64,000 nt of DNA, taken from assembly GCF_001707885.1 (NCBI RefSeq), contig NZ_MASS01000007.1:45603-109602 (forward strand), given 5' to 3'. The notes below the pieces were generated by a model. That model was not told where the DNA came from. It saw only the letters and a program-made list of their open reading frames with translations, and did not search any database. Of the stretch, positions 9,032-18,536 are shown one piece after another. The stretch is from Desulfosporosinus cupriresistens. GTDB taxonomy: Bacteria > Bacillota > Desulfitobacteriia > Desulfitobacteriales > Desulfitobacteriaceae. Numbering within the stretch: the first letter of the stretch is position 1; the number at the start of each line of letters is the position of its first letter. The translations under genes and the position numbers were made by a program.

Positions 9032-9066
9032 GAAACAGCAGGGTCTTTATGTCCCGCTGTTTCTTT
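9032..9066 (+). terminator. Terminator after the citrate synthase gene
   Basis: GAAACAGCAGGG and CCCGCTGTTTC pair around a TCTTTATGT loop and are followed by TTTATGT. The hairpin lies 40 nt after the stop. Confidence 0.75.
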
Positions 9067-9294
9067 ATGTCTTCATTAATGAGGGATTATTTGTCGGAAG
9101 AAATATATTCATTAAATATATTTCTCTAATTACTAAGATATTGTTATATCCTGTAAAAATAATGAGAGACTTTATTTCAAGGATAATCCAGTTAGTTATA
9201 GAATAATAGAATAAACATTTTAAGTATTCACTTGGAAGTAATAGTATAAAGCTTAGCACTAACTGCGATCTTATTGAAAAGAGTGGAATAAACA

Positions 9295-11220
9295 ATGTCT
9301 ACACACGAAGTGATCAGTGCAATGAAACAAAAGGTTTCTTTGCTAGAAGAAGCTTTAGCCGAGGCACGAGAAGATAATGATATGTGGGATCGGATTTTCA
9401 CAGAGAACTATTGGGGTATGGTTATTTCTGATGTCCTCACCGGACAATTGATAAAAGTTAATCCACGATATGCAGAGATGCTCGGATATAGCGCTGACGA
9501 GTTGATAGGAAAATCAATCTATGACGTCTATGCGCCAGAATTTCATCAAAAACTTCCCGAAATCATGCGCCATATCCACGAAAGAGAACATTATGCCTAT
9601 AACTCTGCGCATATAAGGAAAGATGGAAGTTCTTTTCCTGTACATATTGATACCTATGAAGTAACGATTAAAGAACGGCGCTTAAGGGTAGTTTCTATTT
9701 GGGATATTACTGAAAGTGAACGTAAAGAAAAAGAATTAAGTCATTATAGGAAAAACCTAGAGGAATTAGTTAAACTACGTACTAATGAATTGGTACGTAT
9801 TAATAATCAGCTTCGAAGCGAGATCGCTAAAAAAGAGGCCGTTGAACATAAATTAGCGCAAACCAATCAAGAGTTGATAAATACACTTGAAAGTATTAGC
9901 GACGGTTTTCTAGCTGTAAATCGTCAAAGGGTAATAACTTATGCCAATCAGGCCTTTGTTGAAGCCCAAGGAAATAACATATCAGGTAATTTAATAGGGT
10001 CCGATTTTGAGGAATTTTATCAAAATGGAAGTAAGAAGATTATTGATTTTTGCCTGCAGGTGATGGAAGATGAGAAACCAGCACGATTGGAGACTTACGC
10101 ACCACTCATGGGAAATTGGGTTGAAATTAGTGTTTATCCAACTGAGAGTGGGATTTCCATTTTTCTTCGCAATATTGAAGAACGAAAGAAAATGGAAAAA
10201 GCTGTTGAAGAAGAGCATCAGCGTCTCTATACACTATTTAATAGTTTTCCCGGTTTGATTTTTGTTCAAGAAGAAAACTATAAGATCCGTTTTGCTAACA
10301 GTCGTTTTCGAGACAAGTTTGGTCCATGGGAAGGAAAAAGATGTTATGAACTTATAGCCGGCTTAGCGAGACCTTGTGATGAATGCGTAACTTCAACAGT
10401 TTTTGGGAACGTTAGATCTCTATGGAAAGAAAGGCTGTTTGAAAATCGTATTTATGAGAAATTTATACAACCCTTTATTGACGCAGATGGGTCAAGGTTA
10501 ATTTTCAAAGTGCTTATTGATATAACTGATCGAAAGTATGCAGATCGAGAGATGGCGCGATTAGATAGACTAAATATGGTGGGAGAAATGGCAGCGGGTA
10601 TTGCCCACGAGGTGAGAAACCCGTTGACTACAGTTCATGGTTTTCTGCAATTACTCGCAGCAAAGGACAGTACCAGGGAATATCATGAATTCTACAAATT
10701 AATGATTGAAGAACTCGATAGAGCGAATTTGATCATTACTGATTTTTTAAGTCTGGCTAGTGACAAAACTTCTGACTTTGAATTAATTAATATTTCTGTG
10801 ATAGTAAGGTCATTATTTCCTCTTTTATCAGCGGATGCACTCAATAAAGAAAAAGAAATATATCTTGAGCTTGAGCAGGTTCCAGACACAAAGGGGAATG
10901 AAAATGAACTTCGCCAATTACTCCTGAACTTGGCCAGAAATGGACTTGAAGCAATGCAAGGAGGCGGAAGGACTCTAACGATTCAAACTTATAAATTAGG
11001 AAACTATATAATACTTAGGGTCCGTGACCAGGGCGAGGGAATTGACCCGATGATACTCGAAAAACTGGGTACTCCGTTCCTGGCCACAAAAGTGCGAGGG
11101 ACGGGGTTAGGCGTGGCGATATGCCAGAGTATAGCAGCGCGCCATAATGCGGTGATTAATTACGAAACAAATCCGGGAGGAACAACGGTTACAGTCAAAT
11201 TTGCTGTTAGTAATTATTAA
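9295..11220 (+). CDS. Soluble PAS-domain sensor histidine kinase
   Basis: This 641-residue kinase has no membrane segment. A short coiled coil (residues 3-35) precedes PAS-1 with PAC (about 35-145), then a coiled-coil linker (145-195), PAS-2 (195-300), and PAS-3 (305-415, with a PCDEC dicysteine). The HisKA domain follows (425-490; phospho-acceptor His in AAGIAHEVRNPL), then HATPase_c (530-640; N box NLARNG, G1 DQGEGID, G2 GTGLGVA). The architecture matches cytoplasmic sporulation-type kinases (KinA/KinE group). No response regulator is adjacent, as is common for such orphan kinases. The dicysteine in PAS-3 could sense redox or metal; this is inference. Confidence 0.9.
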   Translation: MSTHEVISAMKQKVSLLEEALAEAREDNDMWDRIFTENYWGMVISDVLTGQLIKVNPRYAEMLGYSADELIGKSIYDVYAPEFHQKLPEIMRHIHEREHYAYNSAHIRKDGSSFPVHIDTYEVTIKERRLRVVSIWDITESERKEKELSHYRKNLEELVKLRTNELVRINNQLRSEIAKKEAVEHKLAQTNQELINTLESISDGFLAVNRQRVITYANQAFVEAQGNNISGNLIGSDFEEFYQNGSKKIIDFCLQVMEDEKPARLETYAPLMGNWVEISVYPTESGISIFLRNIEERKKMEKAVEEEHQRLYTLFNSFPGLIFVQEENYKIRFANSRFRDKFGPWEGKRCYELIAGLARPCDECVTSTVFGNVRSLWKERLFENRIYEKFIQPFIDADGSRLIFKVLIDITDRKYADREMARLDRLNMVGEMAAGIAHEVRNPLTTVHGFLQLLAAKDSTREYHEFYKLMIEELDRANLIITDFLSLASDKTSDFELINISVIVRSLFPLLSADALNKEKEIYLELEQVPDTKGNENELRQLLLNLARNGLEAMQGGGRTLTIQTYKLGNYIILRVRDQGEGIDPMILEKLGTPFLATKVRGTGLGVAICQSIAARHNAVINYETNPGGTTVTVKFAVSNY

Positions 11221-11432
11221 GGATCAATTGGTTTCTGAAGTATGAGGCGGCTGGGTAATGTAATCAATGGTTGTGGTAAAAGAGAGAGGAAAGAAACTTT
11301 GCTAGCAAAGGTTTTTAACCTCTCTTTAATTATGGAAAGTTTTCGAATGTCAATGTTTAAAAAACTATTGACAGCAGAAGAATGCTTTAATATATTAAAG
11401 GGGGAAAGTAACCCGTTCGAGGAGGTAAAATC

Positions 11433-11732
11433 ATGTCAAGCGATGAACGTTTACACGATCCGTTGACTGACGCTTTATGCGAAGCCGTTTTATTGCTCAA
11501 AGACAAAGATGAGTGTTATCGATTTTTTGAAGATATTGCAACAATCGCTGAAATAAAGGCTTTGGCTCAGCGGTTAGAGGTTGCTAAGATGCTCCAGAGG
11601 AATGAGACTTATACAGCAATTGCGGAAGCGACAGGAGTAAGCACAGCGACGATTAGTAGGGTTAAACGTTGTTTGAATTTCGGAGCTGATGGGTATCAAC
11701 TGATATTGCGACGTTTGCAAGAGCATAATTAA
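11433..11732 (+). CDS. yerC: TrpR-like YerC/YecD family regulator
   Basis: This 99-residue protein has a Trp-repressor-type helix-turn-helix: LAQRLEVAKMLQ then YTAIAEATGVSTATISRVKRCL, with the second helix pair at about residues 58-80. A strong GGAGGT site lies 8 nt upstream of the ATG. It sits 100 nt upstream of hisZ, the start of the histidine genes. Family members often lie beside his genes in Clostridia-like genomes, so it may control histidine biosynthesis. That role is inferred, not shown by an identified operator. Confidence 0.85.
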   Translation: MSSDERLHDPLTDALCEAVLLLKDKDECYRFFEDIATIAEIKALAQRLEVAKMLQRNETYTAIAEATGVSTATISRVKRCLNFGADGYQLILRRLQEHN

Positions 11733-11832
11733 CAAGAGCATAATTAATAAGATATTTTTTATAAACAAATACTAAGAGATTCAGTATTCGATATGCAGCA
11801 AAGCAGAGTGTATTAAAGAAGGAGAATTATAA

Positions 11833-12981
11833 ATGTTAAGAACAAATTTAGGACAACGCATTCCAGATGGAATGCGTGATTTACTACCAGAGGAACTAGT
11901 CGTGCAGGAGCGTTTAGAAGAAGAGATACTTGCGCTTTTTCGACAGTGGTCATATCAAAAAGTGTTGACTCCAACCCTTGAATATACCGCATGCGTCCAA
12001 CCGGATATTGAGCAAGACGACTCATTGTATAAATTCTTTGATCGTGAGGGTCGAATTCTTGCGCTGCGTCCTGAGCTAACAATGTCGATTGCCCGCCTGG
12101 TCAGCACACGCATGCGCGGTGGGGATTTTCCACTCCGTTTGTGTTACGGTGCTGATGTCTATCGAAATACCGCTGTTAGGCATAGAGAATTCCGCCAAGT
12201 GGGTGTGGAGCTCGTCGGCTCTGACCAGGAACTGGCCGATGCAGAAGTGATCGCCCTTGCTGTTGAAGCAATTGCGGGTTTGGGCTTGAAAAACTATCAG
12301 TTCAATCTTGGGCACATGGGGATTTTTTCAGGGCTTATGTTGGAAGCAGGGGTTGATGAGGGACTTCAATCTAAGCTGGAAGAAGCGTTGGCCCGTAAGG
12401 ATATGGTAGGCGTGGAAAGGTGGGTCAGCCAAAGTCGATTACCTACGCGCGTGCAGGAGCTCTTGCTTCGTTTACCACATTTTCACGGGGGAGAGGAAAT
12501 TCTCGATGAAGTTCTTGACTGGAGTGAACGACCGGCGATTCAGGAAGCTGTTGAAAGGTTAAGAAAAATTTATCGGTATTTGAATTATTTCGGAGTTCAA
12601 GAAAATGTGTCCTTAGATTTAGGAATATTACGAGGTTTTTCCTATTATACTGGGGCAGTTTTTGAGGGGTATGTTCCAGGTATGGGCTTCCCAGTGGTTG
12701 AAGGTGGACGTTATGATACGTTATACTCGGACTTTGGCGTTTCGTTACCAGCTACAGGATTCGCCATTCACCTGGGAACTTTGTTAGAACAATTTCCGCT
12801 TTCCTCCACGGAGAGTGCCGATATTTTGGTGTACGGATCTGATGCAGAGCAGGTCATTCGTCAGTGTCAAGCATTACGAGCTAAGGGAAAACGGGTAGAA
12901 ATGGTACTCGGGAGGATAGAGAGCGACGTTGCTCAGAAAATGGCCTTTCAAAAACATATTCCGGAAATCTTATGTGTGTGA
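11833..12981 (+). CDS. hisZ: ATP phosphoribosyltransferase regulatory subunit HisZ
   Basis: This 382-residue HisRS paralogue has class II core motifs: IPDGMRDLLPEE at the N-terminus, ALRPELTMSIARLVS (motif 2-like), HREFRQVGVELVGS, and LGILRGFSYYTGAVFEGY near residue 265. It lacks a real anticodon-binding domain and ends in a short Rossmann-like tail. HisZ is needed by the short form of HisG, which is encoded at 16496, so the two fit together as a hetero-octamer. The separation by pfkA, an HsdM fragment and an HD-GYP gene is unusual. RBS AAGGAG is at a suitable distance. Confidence 0.93.
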   Translation: MLRTNLGQRIPDGMRDLLPEELVVQERLEEEILALFRQWSYQKVLTPTLEYTACVQPDIEQDDSLYKFFDREGRILALRPELTMSIARLVSTRMRGGDFPLRLCYGADVYRNTAVRHREFRQVGVELVGSDQELADAEVIALAVEAIAGLGLKNYQFNLGHMGIFSGLMLEAGVDEGLQSKLEEALARKDMVGVERWVSQSRLPTRVQELLLRLPHFHGGEEILDEVLDWSERPAIQEAVERLRKIYRYLNYFGVQENVSLDLGILRGFSYYTGAVFEGYVPGMGFPVVEGGRYDTLYSDFGVSLPATGFAIHLGTLLEQFPLSSTESADILVYGSDAEQVIRQCQALRAKGKRVEMVLGRIESDVAQKMAFQKHIPEILCV

Positions 12982-13403
12982 GGAAGTGTCTTAGCCCGTT
13001 CGCACACGCTGCATTGCTATTCGCTTGAGGCTAAAGCTAAAACGCAAAACCTATAGGTTGTTCTGCATGTGAACCGTTGCGTTTCTTAACGCTTTATCCT
13101 CTGCGCTCATTGACGCAATTCCGCTAAAGCGCTCACTAAGCTAAGAAACTTCCTCTGAGCTTGGGTCGACGGAATTTGGTACCACGGTGGTGTGCATGCA
13201 AGTAGGGACGGTTCTTGCTTGCATCATGTAGAGCAGTTTGCGGTTTGATGCAAATATGCCGATTTGCTTGTTCTCTAAGCATACATGTATTGCTGTTAAT
13301 GTGAGGAATTTTCTTAGGCATGTATCTCGCTTTAGATGCTTATACTTTTGGGCAAAGGACTATAATAAGGTAATGCTACTATATAGAGGAAAGGAGTGTT
13401 AAC
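12982..13403. other. 420-bp spacer with repeat debris and a REP-like hairpin, no gene
   Basis: No plausible coding frame was found. The stretch contains short imperfect inverted repeats (TTTCTTA near 13083 with TAAGAAAC near 13143). It also has GCTTGGGTCGA, which recurs at 22851-22861 in the other his-cluster spacer, and the REP-like hairpin at 13196. A TATAAT at 13371-13376 is a candidate -10 element for pfkA. Confidence 0.6.
13196..13224. repeat. REP-like hairpin with AGGGACGGTTCT core (copy 1)
   Basis: ATGCAAG (13196-13202) and CTTGCAT (13218-13224) flank a loop containing AGGGACGGTTCT. The same loop core with related arms occurs at 22931-22960. Hairpins with a GGGACGGTTCT core are, from memory, typical of REP elements linked to Y1-type (REP-associated) transposases in Firmicutes. 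No transposase is present here. Confidence 0.65.
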
Positions 13404-14480
13404 ATGAAAATCGCAGTCCTTACTGGTGGAGGGGATTGTCCGGGGCTTAATGCCGTGATTCGGGCTGTTGCTAAAAGCGCGCATCAAAATGGGATTGAAG
13501 TGCTTGGTATTAAAGATGGCTTTCGCGGAGCGGTAGAAGGGGATTTCATGCCCCTTTCGATAAGTGATGTCTCGGGTATTTTGCCGCGGGGCGGCACAAT
13601 TCTTGGAACAACGAATCGAGACAATCCCTTTGCGTATGAAACGAAACTAAATGGAGTTACTAAGACAATGGACCGATCGGACGATGTCCTGCGAAATTTA
13701 AAAGAACATGGAGTCGATGTTTTAGTAGCGATTGGTGGAGACGGAAGTTTAAATATCGCGCTTAAATTTGCGAATAAAGGTCTTTCTGTTATTGGAATCC
13801 CTAAAACGATTGATAATGATTTAATGGCTACTGATCAGACGTTTGGTTTTCAAACGGCTGTGGAAACAGCGCAAGAGGCACTTGACCGTCTGCATACCAC
13901 AGCGGAATCTCATCACCGAGTCATGGTTCTTGAACTGATGGGGCGCTATGCTGGATGGATTGCTTTGTATGCGGGTGTTGCTGGAGGTGCAGATGTCATC
14001 CTGATTCCGGAAATACCGTATAATTTAAATCGAGTAGCTCAATCCATCCAGCGACGAGCAAAACAAGGGAAGAAGTTTAGCATTATTGTTGTAGCAGAAG
14101 GTGCTAAACCTATGGGTGGAGAAATGGTGGTAGAACGCATGGTCGCGGGGCGATTTGACCCGATCAAATTGGGAGGCATTGGTGCTAAAATAGGCAATGA
14201 TCTCGAAGAACAGTTTGGAATGGAAACAAGAGTGACGGTGCTTGGACATCTTCAGCGAGGAGGTTCTCCCAATTCGTATGATCGAGTGCTATCTTCCCGC
14301 TATGGCGTTGCTGCAGTTGATGCCGTATTAGAAAAGGAGTTTGGTATTATGGTCGCCCTTCAGGGCAGAGATATTGTACGTGTTCCCCTCCATCAAGCGG
14401 TCGATAAGCTTAAGCTTGTGCCATTAATTGATCCTCTGTTGTTAACGGCGCGTTCTCTTGGAATTGAGCTAGGAGATTAA
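13404..14480 (+). CDS. pfkA: 6-phosphofructokinase
   Basis: This 358-residue protein phosphorylates fructose 6-phosphate in glycolysis. Motifs: TGGGDCPGLNAVIRAV at the N-terminus, GGDGSLNIA (nucleotide loop), GIPKTIDND (catalytic Asp), and LMGRYAGWIALYAG. A Gly in GGDGS is typical of ATP-using enzymes. A Lys in PKTIDND is typical of PPi-type and 'group III' enzymes, as in actinomycete ATP-PFKs. ATP is therefore the likelier phosphoryl donor, but this must be assayed. It has a good RBS (AAAGGAG) and sits inside the split histidine cluster. Confidence 0.93.
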   Translation: MKIAVLTGGGDCPGLNAVIRAVAKSAHQNGIEVLGIKDGFRGAVEGDFMPLSISDVSGILPRGGTILGTTNRDNPFAYETKLNGVTKTMDRSDDVLRNLKEHGVDVLVAIGGDGSLNIALKFANKGLSVIGIPKTIDNDLMATDQTFGFQTAVETAQEALDRLHTTAESHHRVMVLELMGRYAGWIALYAGVAGGADVILIPEIPYNLNRVAQSIQRRAKQGKKFSIIVVAEGAKPMGGEMVVERMVAGRFDPIKLGGIGAKIGNDLEEQFGMETRVTVLGHLQRGGSPNSYDRVLSSRYGVAAVDAVLEKEFGIMVALQGRDIVRVPLHQAVDKLKLVPLIDPLLLTARSLGIELGD

Positions 14481-14503
14481 CCATTTGATAAGGAGAATGA
14501 ATA

Positions 14504-14986
14504 ATGAGTGATAAATTATCTCTAGCAGAATTTGAGAGTTTCTTAGATGAGACCTGCGATACTTTACGTGGTAATAGGGATGCCGCTGAATTCAAAGAAT
14601 ATGTCATTGCAATACTTTTTTTAAAGCGCTTAAACGATAGATTTAATTTAGAGCGAGAGGTTAGGCGAAATAAGCTCATAGCTAAGGGTTTATCTCCAAG
14701 TCAAATAGAAGAAGATTTAGAAAGAAGAGAGGTCTATCGCCTATTTGTACCTGAAATCGCCCGTTGGGAAAAATTGAAACTGAAAAAAGAAGATTTGAAC
14801 TCATACCTAATGAAGGTTTTTGCGGAGACTGACGAAAAGAATAGGGGTTGCCTGGGTGCATTAAACGATATAGACTTTAATAAGACCTCTGCAAACGGAG
14901 AAAATTTTATTACTAATAGTGATTTAGTTGAGTTGATAAAAAAATTTGATAAAATGAAGTTGACGGATGAGGACTTAGATTTTTAA
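14504..14986 (+). CDS. Orphan HsdM N-terminal domain (truncated type I methyltransferase subunit)
   Basis: This 160-residue protein matches only the helical N-terminal domain (HsdM_N, PF12161) of type I restriction-modification methyltransferases: FLDETCDTLRGNRDAAEFKEYVIAILFLKRLNDRF, and near the end LTDEDLDF. In full HsdM the SAM-binding N6-adenine methylase domain with NPPF follows at this point. Here the frame stops exactly at the domain boundary and no hsdS, hsdR or methylase remnant follows. It has its own RBS (AAGGAG) 23 nt after pfkA and its own terminator. It is either a domesticated stand-alone domain or a clean deletion relic. Confidence 0.8.
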   Translation: MSDKLSLAEFESFLDETCDTLRGNRDAAEFKEYVIAILFLKRLNDRFNLEREVRRNKLIAKGLSPSQIEEDLERREVYRLFVPEIARWEKLKLKKEDLNSYLMKVFAETDEKNRGCLGALNDIDFNKTSANGENFITNSDLVELIKKFDKMKLTDEDLDF

Positions 14987-15020
14987 TTTACTTGATTCTG
15001 CATAGGACTTCACTACTAAG

Positions 15021-15054
15021 AGACAAGCCTATCAATAAGGCTTGTCTTTTCTTT
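15021..15054 (+). terminator. Terminator after the HsdM-like gene
   Basis: AGACAAGCCT (15021-15030) and AGGCTTGTCT (15038-15047) form a 10-bp stem followed by TTTCTTTA. It separates the HsdM-like gene from the HD-GYP gene. Confidence 0.85.
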
Positions 15055-15122
15055 AGTACAAAAAAATAAACTATTGCTATTTGAGGATTGTGCTTGGATT
15101 TGAGATGGGAGATTGATCAAAG

Positions 15123-16298
15123 TTGAGTAATAATACTAAGGAGAAAATCTATGATCGCAATGAACTACTTCACGCCCTTTCTTTGGCTCTCGACTTAGCA
15201 GAGGGCCAGCCGTTTCATCATGCCACCCGAACAGCGTATACTGCTTTGCAGATATCGAGATCCCTAGAGCTTTCAGAAGAACTGGTTGAGAATATCTATA
15301 TTGCTGCCTTTCTGCATGATATTGGCGCGACCGAATCACTGCGGAATGCATCTCCGAAGGATAGCAGTGTTTGGAAACACTCTGAGATTGGCCGAGAACT
15401 GATGAGATTAATGCCCTTTTCAATGCAAGCAGCAGAATTTGTTCTGTGGCATCATGGGTCGTGGGAAGGACAGAGTGAGGCTTGTAAGGGAGAGGCGCCG
15501 TTAGGTGCGCAAATTTTGCAGCTTGCCGATCAGCTGGAAACTCGTCATGATCGTCGCCAAAATTATTATGAGCAACGTTTAGAAATATGGAATTGGGTGC
15601 GAAAGCGAAAAAACCATTGTTTTTCTCCTGTAGTGGTCGAAGCGTTTCTCGAGGCTAGTGCCAAAGAAAAATTTTGGCTTGACCTTATCAACCCCAATCT
15701 AAAAGGTATACTAACAGAGATCCAACCGAATCTTACCGCTCAGATTAATCAACAAGAAGTGGAGCAAATTGCCAACGTTTTTGCGGCAATTATTGATAGC
15801 AAAAGTTCTTATACATATTGTCATTCCAAAGGGGTTGCGGAGATTATGGAACGTTTAGCCCCTCTATTTTTAGATTCAAAGGAAGATGTTTTTCAGCTTA
15901 AGATCGCTGCTCTACTTCATGATTTAGGTAAATTGGCGGTTCCCGGAGAAGTACTCGACAAACCTGGACGGCTTACACCTCAAGAGTTTGAAAAAATTAA
16001 AGCCCATCCATATTATACAAAAATGATTTTAGGGCGCGTACGGGGGTTTGAAGTTATTAAAGAGTGGGCTGGAAACCATCATGAAAATATCGACGGAGGT
16101 GGGTATCCCGAACGCAAAGCGGATTTATCGGTATCTGAACGTCTAATGGCCGTAGCGGATGTATATCAAGCTTTAACGGAGAAACGACCTTATCGTGGTT
16201 CGATGAGTTCAAAAGAGGCTATTCGGATAATGCAGGGAATGGTCCGTGAGCTAAAACTATGTCCTGCTGGTGTGACGTTGATTCAACAAGTAATTTAG
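15123..16298 (+). CDS. Tandem HD / HD-GYP domain protein (putative cyclic-di-GMP phosphodiesterase)
   Basis: This 391-residue protein starts with TTG. The N-terminal HD domain (residues about 25-135) contains HATRTAYTALQISRSL and AFLHDIGA. The C-terminal HD-GYP domain (about 210-385) has ALLHDLGKLAVP (HDxGK), KAHPYYTKMIL, NHHENIDGGGYP (HHE and GYP motifs) and ADVYQALTEKRPYR. These are the metal ligands of c-di-GMP phosphodiesterases. No sensor or receiver domain is attached. It lies between the HsdM-like gene and hisG with about 200 nt on the hisG side, so it is probably not in the his transcript. Confidence 0.88.
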   Translation: MSNNTKEKIYDRNELLHALSLALDLAEGQPFHHATRTAYTALQISRSLELSEELVENIYIAAFLHDIGATESLRNASPKDSSVWKHSEIGRELMRLMPFSMQAAEFVLWHHGSWEGQSEACKGEAPLGAQILQLADQLETRHDRRQNYYEQRLEIWNWVRKRKNHCFSPVVVEAFLEASAKEKFWLDLINPNLKGILTEIQPNLTAQINQQEVEQIANVFAAIIDSKSSYTYCHSKGVAEIMERLAPLFLDSKEDVFQLKIAALLHDLGKLAVPGEVLDKPGRLTPQEFEKIKAHPYYTKMILGRVRGFEVIKEWAGNHHENIDGGGYPERKADLSVSERLMAVADVYQALTEKRPYRGSMSSKEAIRIMQGMVRELKLCPAGVTLIQQVI

Positions 16299-16495
16299 AA
16301 AATCCTGTAAAGAATTAACCGGGCAGAGTAGCCTTTATTTTCATAGGGGGGTTGCCAGAGTAAAGGGGCATTGTTATAATATTAATAGATTAATGCTTTA
16401 ACAAGATAAAGTGATAAATAGTTAAGGAATAATTGACTCGAGGGTGAAACATCTCTTGATTAAGATTAAACGGGTTAAGTGGAAGGGGATGCCTA

Positions 16496-17179
16496 GTGGA
16501 GAAAGATTTTTTGACGATTGCGTTGCCTAAAGGGAAGTTGCTTATTGACTCCATCCAAATATTAAGTCGCATAGGGATCGAATGTAGCCATGTTAATGAA
16601 GATTCCCGCAAGCTGTTTTATGATCTTCCCGATAGTAAGGTTAAAATCATTATTTGCCGCGCCACTGATATTCCAACGTTTGTTGAATATGGGGCCGCAG
16701 ATCTGGGCTTTGTAGGTAAGGACACTCTGTTGGAAGAAAATAAAGATGTGGCCGAGTTACTGGACCTTAAATTCGGATATTGCCGGTTTGTGGTTGCGAT
16801 GCCGGAGGCTAGCGTCCCACCCAAACTTTCGAATGGAGAGTATGATTTAAGTGGGCTTAATCATCAACGAGTGGCCACGAAGTTCCCTAGGGTTGCTGAA
16901 ACTTTTTTTAGTGGGCTGGGCATGCAGGTTAGCCCCATTAAACTGCATGGGAATATTGAGCTTGCGCCATGCGTTGACCTAGCAGAAATGATTGTAGATA
17001 TTGTTTCAACTGGAAAAACGCTTAAGGAAAACCACCTGGTCGAAATCGCGCCGATTCTTGAAGCGACTTCTCGTTTGATCGCGAACCGTGTGGCCTATCG
17101 CCTGAAATACGAACGAATTCGAAACCTAGTCGAGCGGTTGCGTGAAGATGTACAAGCGGACGTATTGGTCAGAAATTAG
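16496..17179 (+). CDS. hisG: ATP phosphoribosyltransferase catalytic subunit, short form
   Basis: This 227-residue protein (GTG start, RBS GGAAGGGG about 10 nt upstream) catalyses the first step of histidine synthesis, ATP plus PRPP to phosphoribosyl-ATP. Motifs: IALPKGKLL at the N-terminus, [22 protein letters not shown], and the PRPP loop [13 protein letters not shown] near residue 165. It lacks the C-terminal regulatory ACT-like domain of long HisG, so it needs HisZ (11833). It opens the run hisG-D-C-B-H-A-F. Confidence 0.95.
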   Translation: MEKDFLTIALPKGKLLIDSIQILSRIGIECSHVNEDSRKLFYDLPDSKVKIIICRATDIPTFVEYGAADLGFVGKDTLLEENKDVAELLDLKFGYCRFVVAMPEASVPPKLSNGEYDLSGLNHQRVATKFPRVAETFFSGLGMQVSPIKLHGNIELAPCVDLAEMIVDIVSTGKTLKENHLVEIAPILEATSRLIANRVAYRLKYERIRNLVERLREDVQADVLVRN

Positions 17180-17235
17180 ATAGAGATTATTAACAGACTT
17201 ATAGAGTAAGATGAACAGAATGAGGTGCGAAATTC

Positions 17236-18516
17236 ATGAAGGTTGAGAATCTGAAAGACATCGATTTAAGTCGTCTCACCCGTAAATCGTATGGAGACGA
17301 TGAAACGCTGGAGCAGCGTGTTGCAGCAATCCTCAAGCGAGTCCGTGAGCTTGGGGAAGAGGCTATCTATCAATTCACTGAGGAATTTGATCACGTCAAC
17401 CTGCGACAAAGCGGGTTGAGAGTATCTAACGACGAGATTCAAGAGGCCTACCACGAAGTGGGGGAAGAGTTTCTTCAAGCTTTGCGGACAGCTAAAGGAA
17501 ATATCTTGCGGTATCATGAAAAGCAGAAACGCATCTCATGGTTGGAACCAGATCCTGATGGGAGTATTCTTGGCCAACTCCTGCTCCCACTCAAGCGCGT
17601 GGGTATTTATGTGCCAGGGGGAACAGCTTCTTATCCATCGTCGGTCTTGATGAACGCCTTACCTGCTGTTGTCGCCGGGGTTCAAGAAATTGTTATGGTA
17701 AGTCCACCCAGAGCGGACGGTACGCTTCTGCCTGAAGTTTTGGTAGCGGCTGCTGAAGCTGGGGTGACCGAAGTTTACAAAGTGGGAGGGGCTCAAGGGA
17801 TCGCTGCGTTAGCCTATGGAACGGAGACTATTTCTCCCGTGGATAAAATAACCGGACCTGGGAACATTTACGTGACCTTGGCTAAAAAGCAAGTTTTTGG
17901 AACGGTCGATATTGATATGTTAGCCGGACCAAGTGAGATTCTAATCTTAGTTGACGAGAGTGGACGACCGGAAGAATTGGCTGCGGATTTGCTTTCCCAG
18001 GCTGAACATGATCGTTTAGCTTCGGCAATTTTAGTTTCGCCCTCTCGCCGACTCTTAGATGAGACTATAGCAGAAGTGGAGCGGCAGCTTGAAGACTTAC
18101 CTCGCGCAGAAATTGCCCGAGCGTCCTGGGAAACCTATGGGGCTGCGATTTGTGTGTCCGATCTCCAAGAGGGAATGGATTTAGCCAACAAAATTGCTCC
18201 GGAACATTTTGAATTGGTGGTGGAGGATCAGTATTCCTGGTTAGGACAAGTGCGGAATGTCGGTGCTGTTTTTCTAGGACGTTATTCTCCAGAACCAGTT
18301 GGAGATTATTTTGCAGGACCGAATCATGTCTTGCCGACTGGAGGGACGGCGAGGTTTTATTCTCCTCTCAATGTCGATACGTTTATGAAAAAGGTCAGTG
18401 TGATCGGGTATTCGGAAACCGCCCTTAAGCGAGATGCCAGGCAAATCGCCTTACTTGCTCGCAGCGAAGGGTTGGAAGCACATGCCCGTGCAGTAGAGGT
18501 GCGACTTAAATCATAG
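17236..18516 (+). CDS. hisD: Histidinol dehydrogenase
   Basis: This 426-residue enzyme oxidises L-histidinol to L-histidine using two NAD+. Diagnostic segments: [72 protein letters not shown] and the zinc-site region [20 protein letters not shown]. Length and order of motifs match the family. It lies 56 nt after hisG and 20 nt before hisC, in the middle of the his operon. Confidence 0.96.
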   Translation: MKVENLKDIDLSRLTRKSYGDDETLEQRVAAILKRVRELGEEAIYQFTEEFDHVNLRQSGLRVSNDEIQEAYHEVGEEFLQALRTAKGNILRYHEKQKRISWLEPDPDGSILGQLLLPLKRVGIYVPGGTASYPSSVLMNALPAVVAGVQEIVMVSPPRADGTLLPEVLVAAAEAGVTEVYKVGGAQGIAALAYGTETISPVDKITGPGNIYVTLAKKQVFGTVDIDMLAGPSEILILVDESGRPEELAADLLSQAEHDRLASAILVSPSRRLLDETIAEVERQLEDLPRAEIARASWETYGAAICVSDLQEGMDLANKIAPEHFELVVEDQYSWLGQVRNVGAVFLGRYSPEPVGDYFAGPNHVLPTGGTARFYSPLNVDTFMKKVSVIGYSETALKRDARQIALLARSEGLEAHARAVEVRLKS

Positions 18517-18536
18517 TCGCGGAAGGAGAGAAAGAG

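Noticed and set aside
9015..9295. Frames on both strands between the citrate synthase and kinase genes
   Set aside because: AT-rich chance frames crossing a terminator, without RBS or recognisable motifs.
11242..11466. 74-codon frame between the kinase and yerC genes
   Set aside because: It overlaps the well-supported yerC start, has no RBS and its sequence has no protein-like pattern.
13136..13321. 61-codon minus-strand frame ahead of pfkA
   Set aside because: It covers the REP-like hairpin and has no coding signal.
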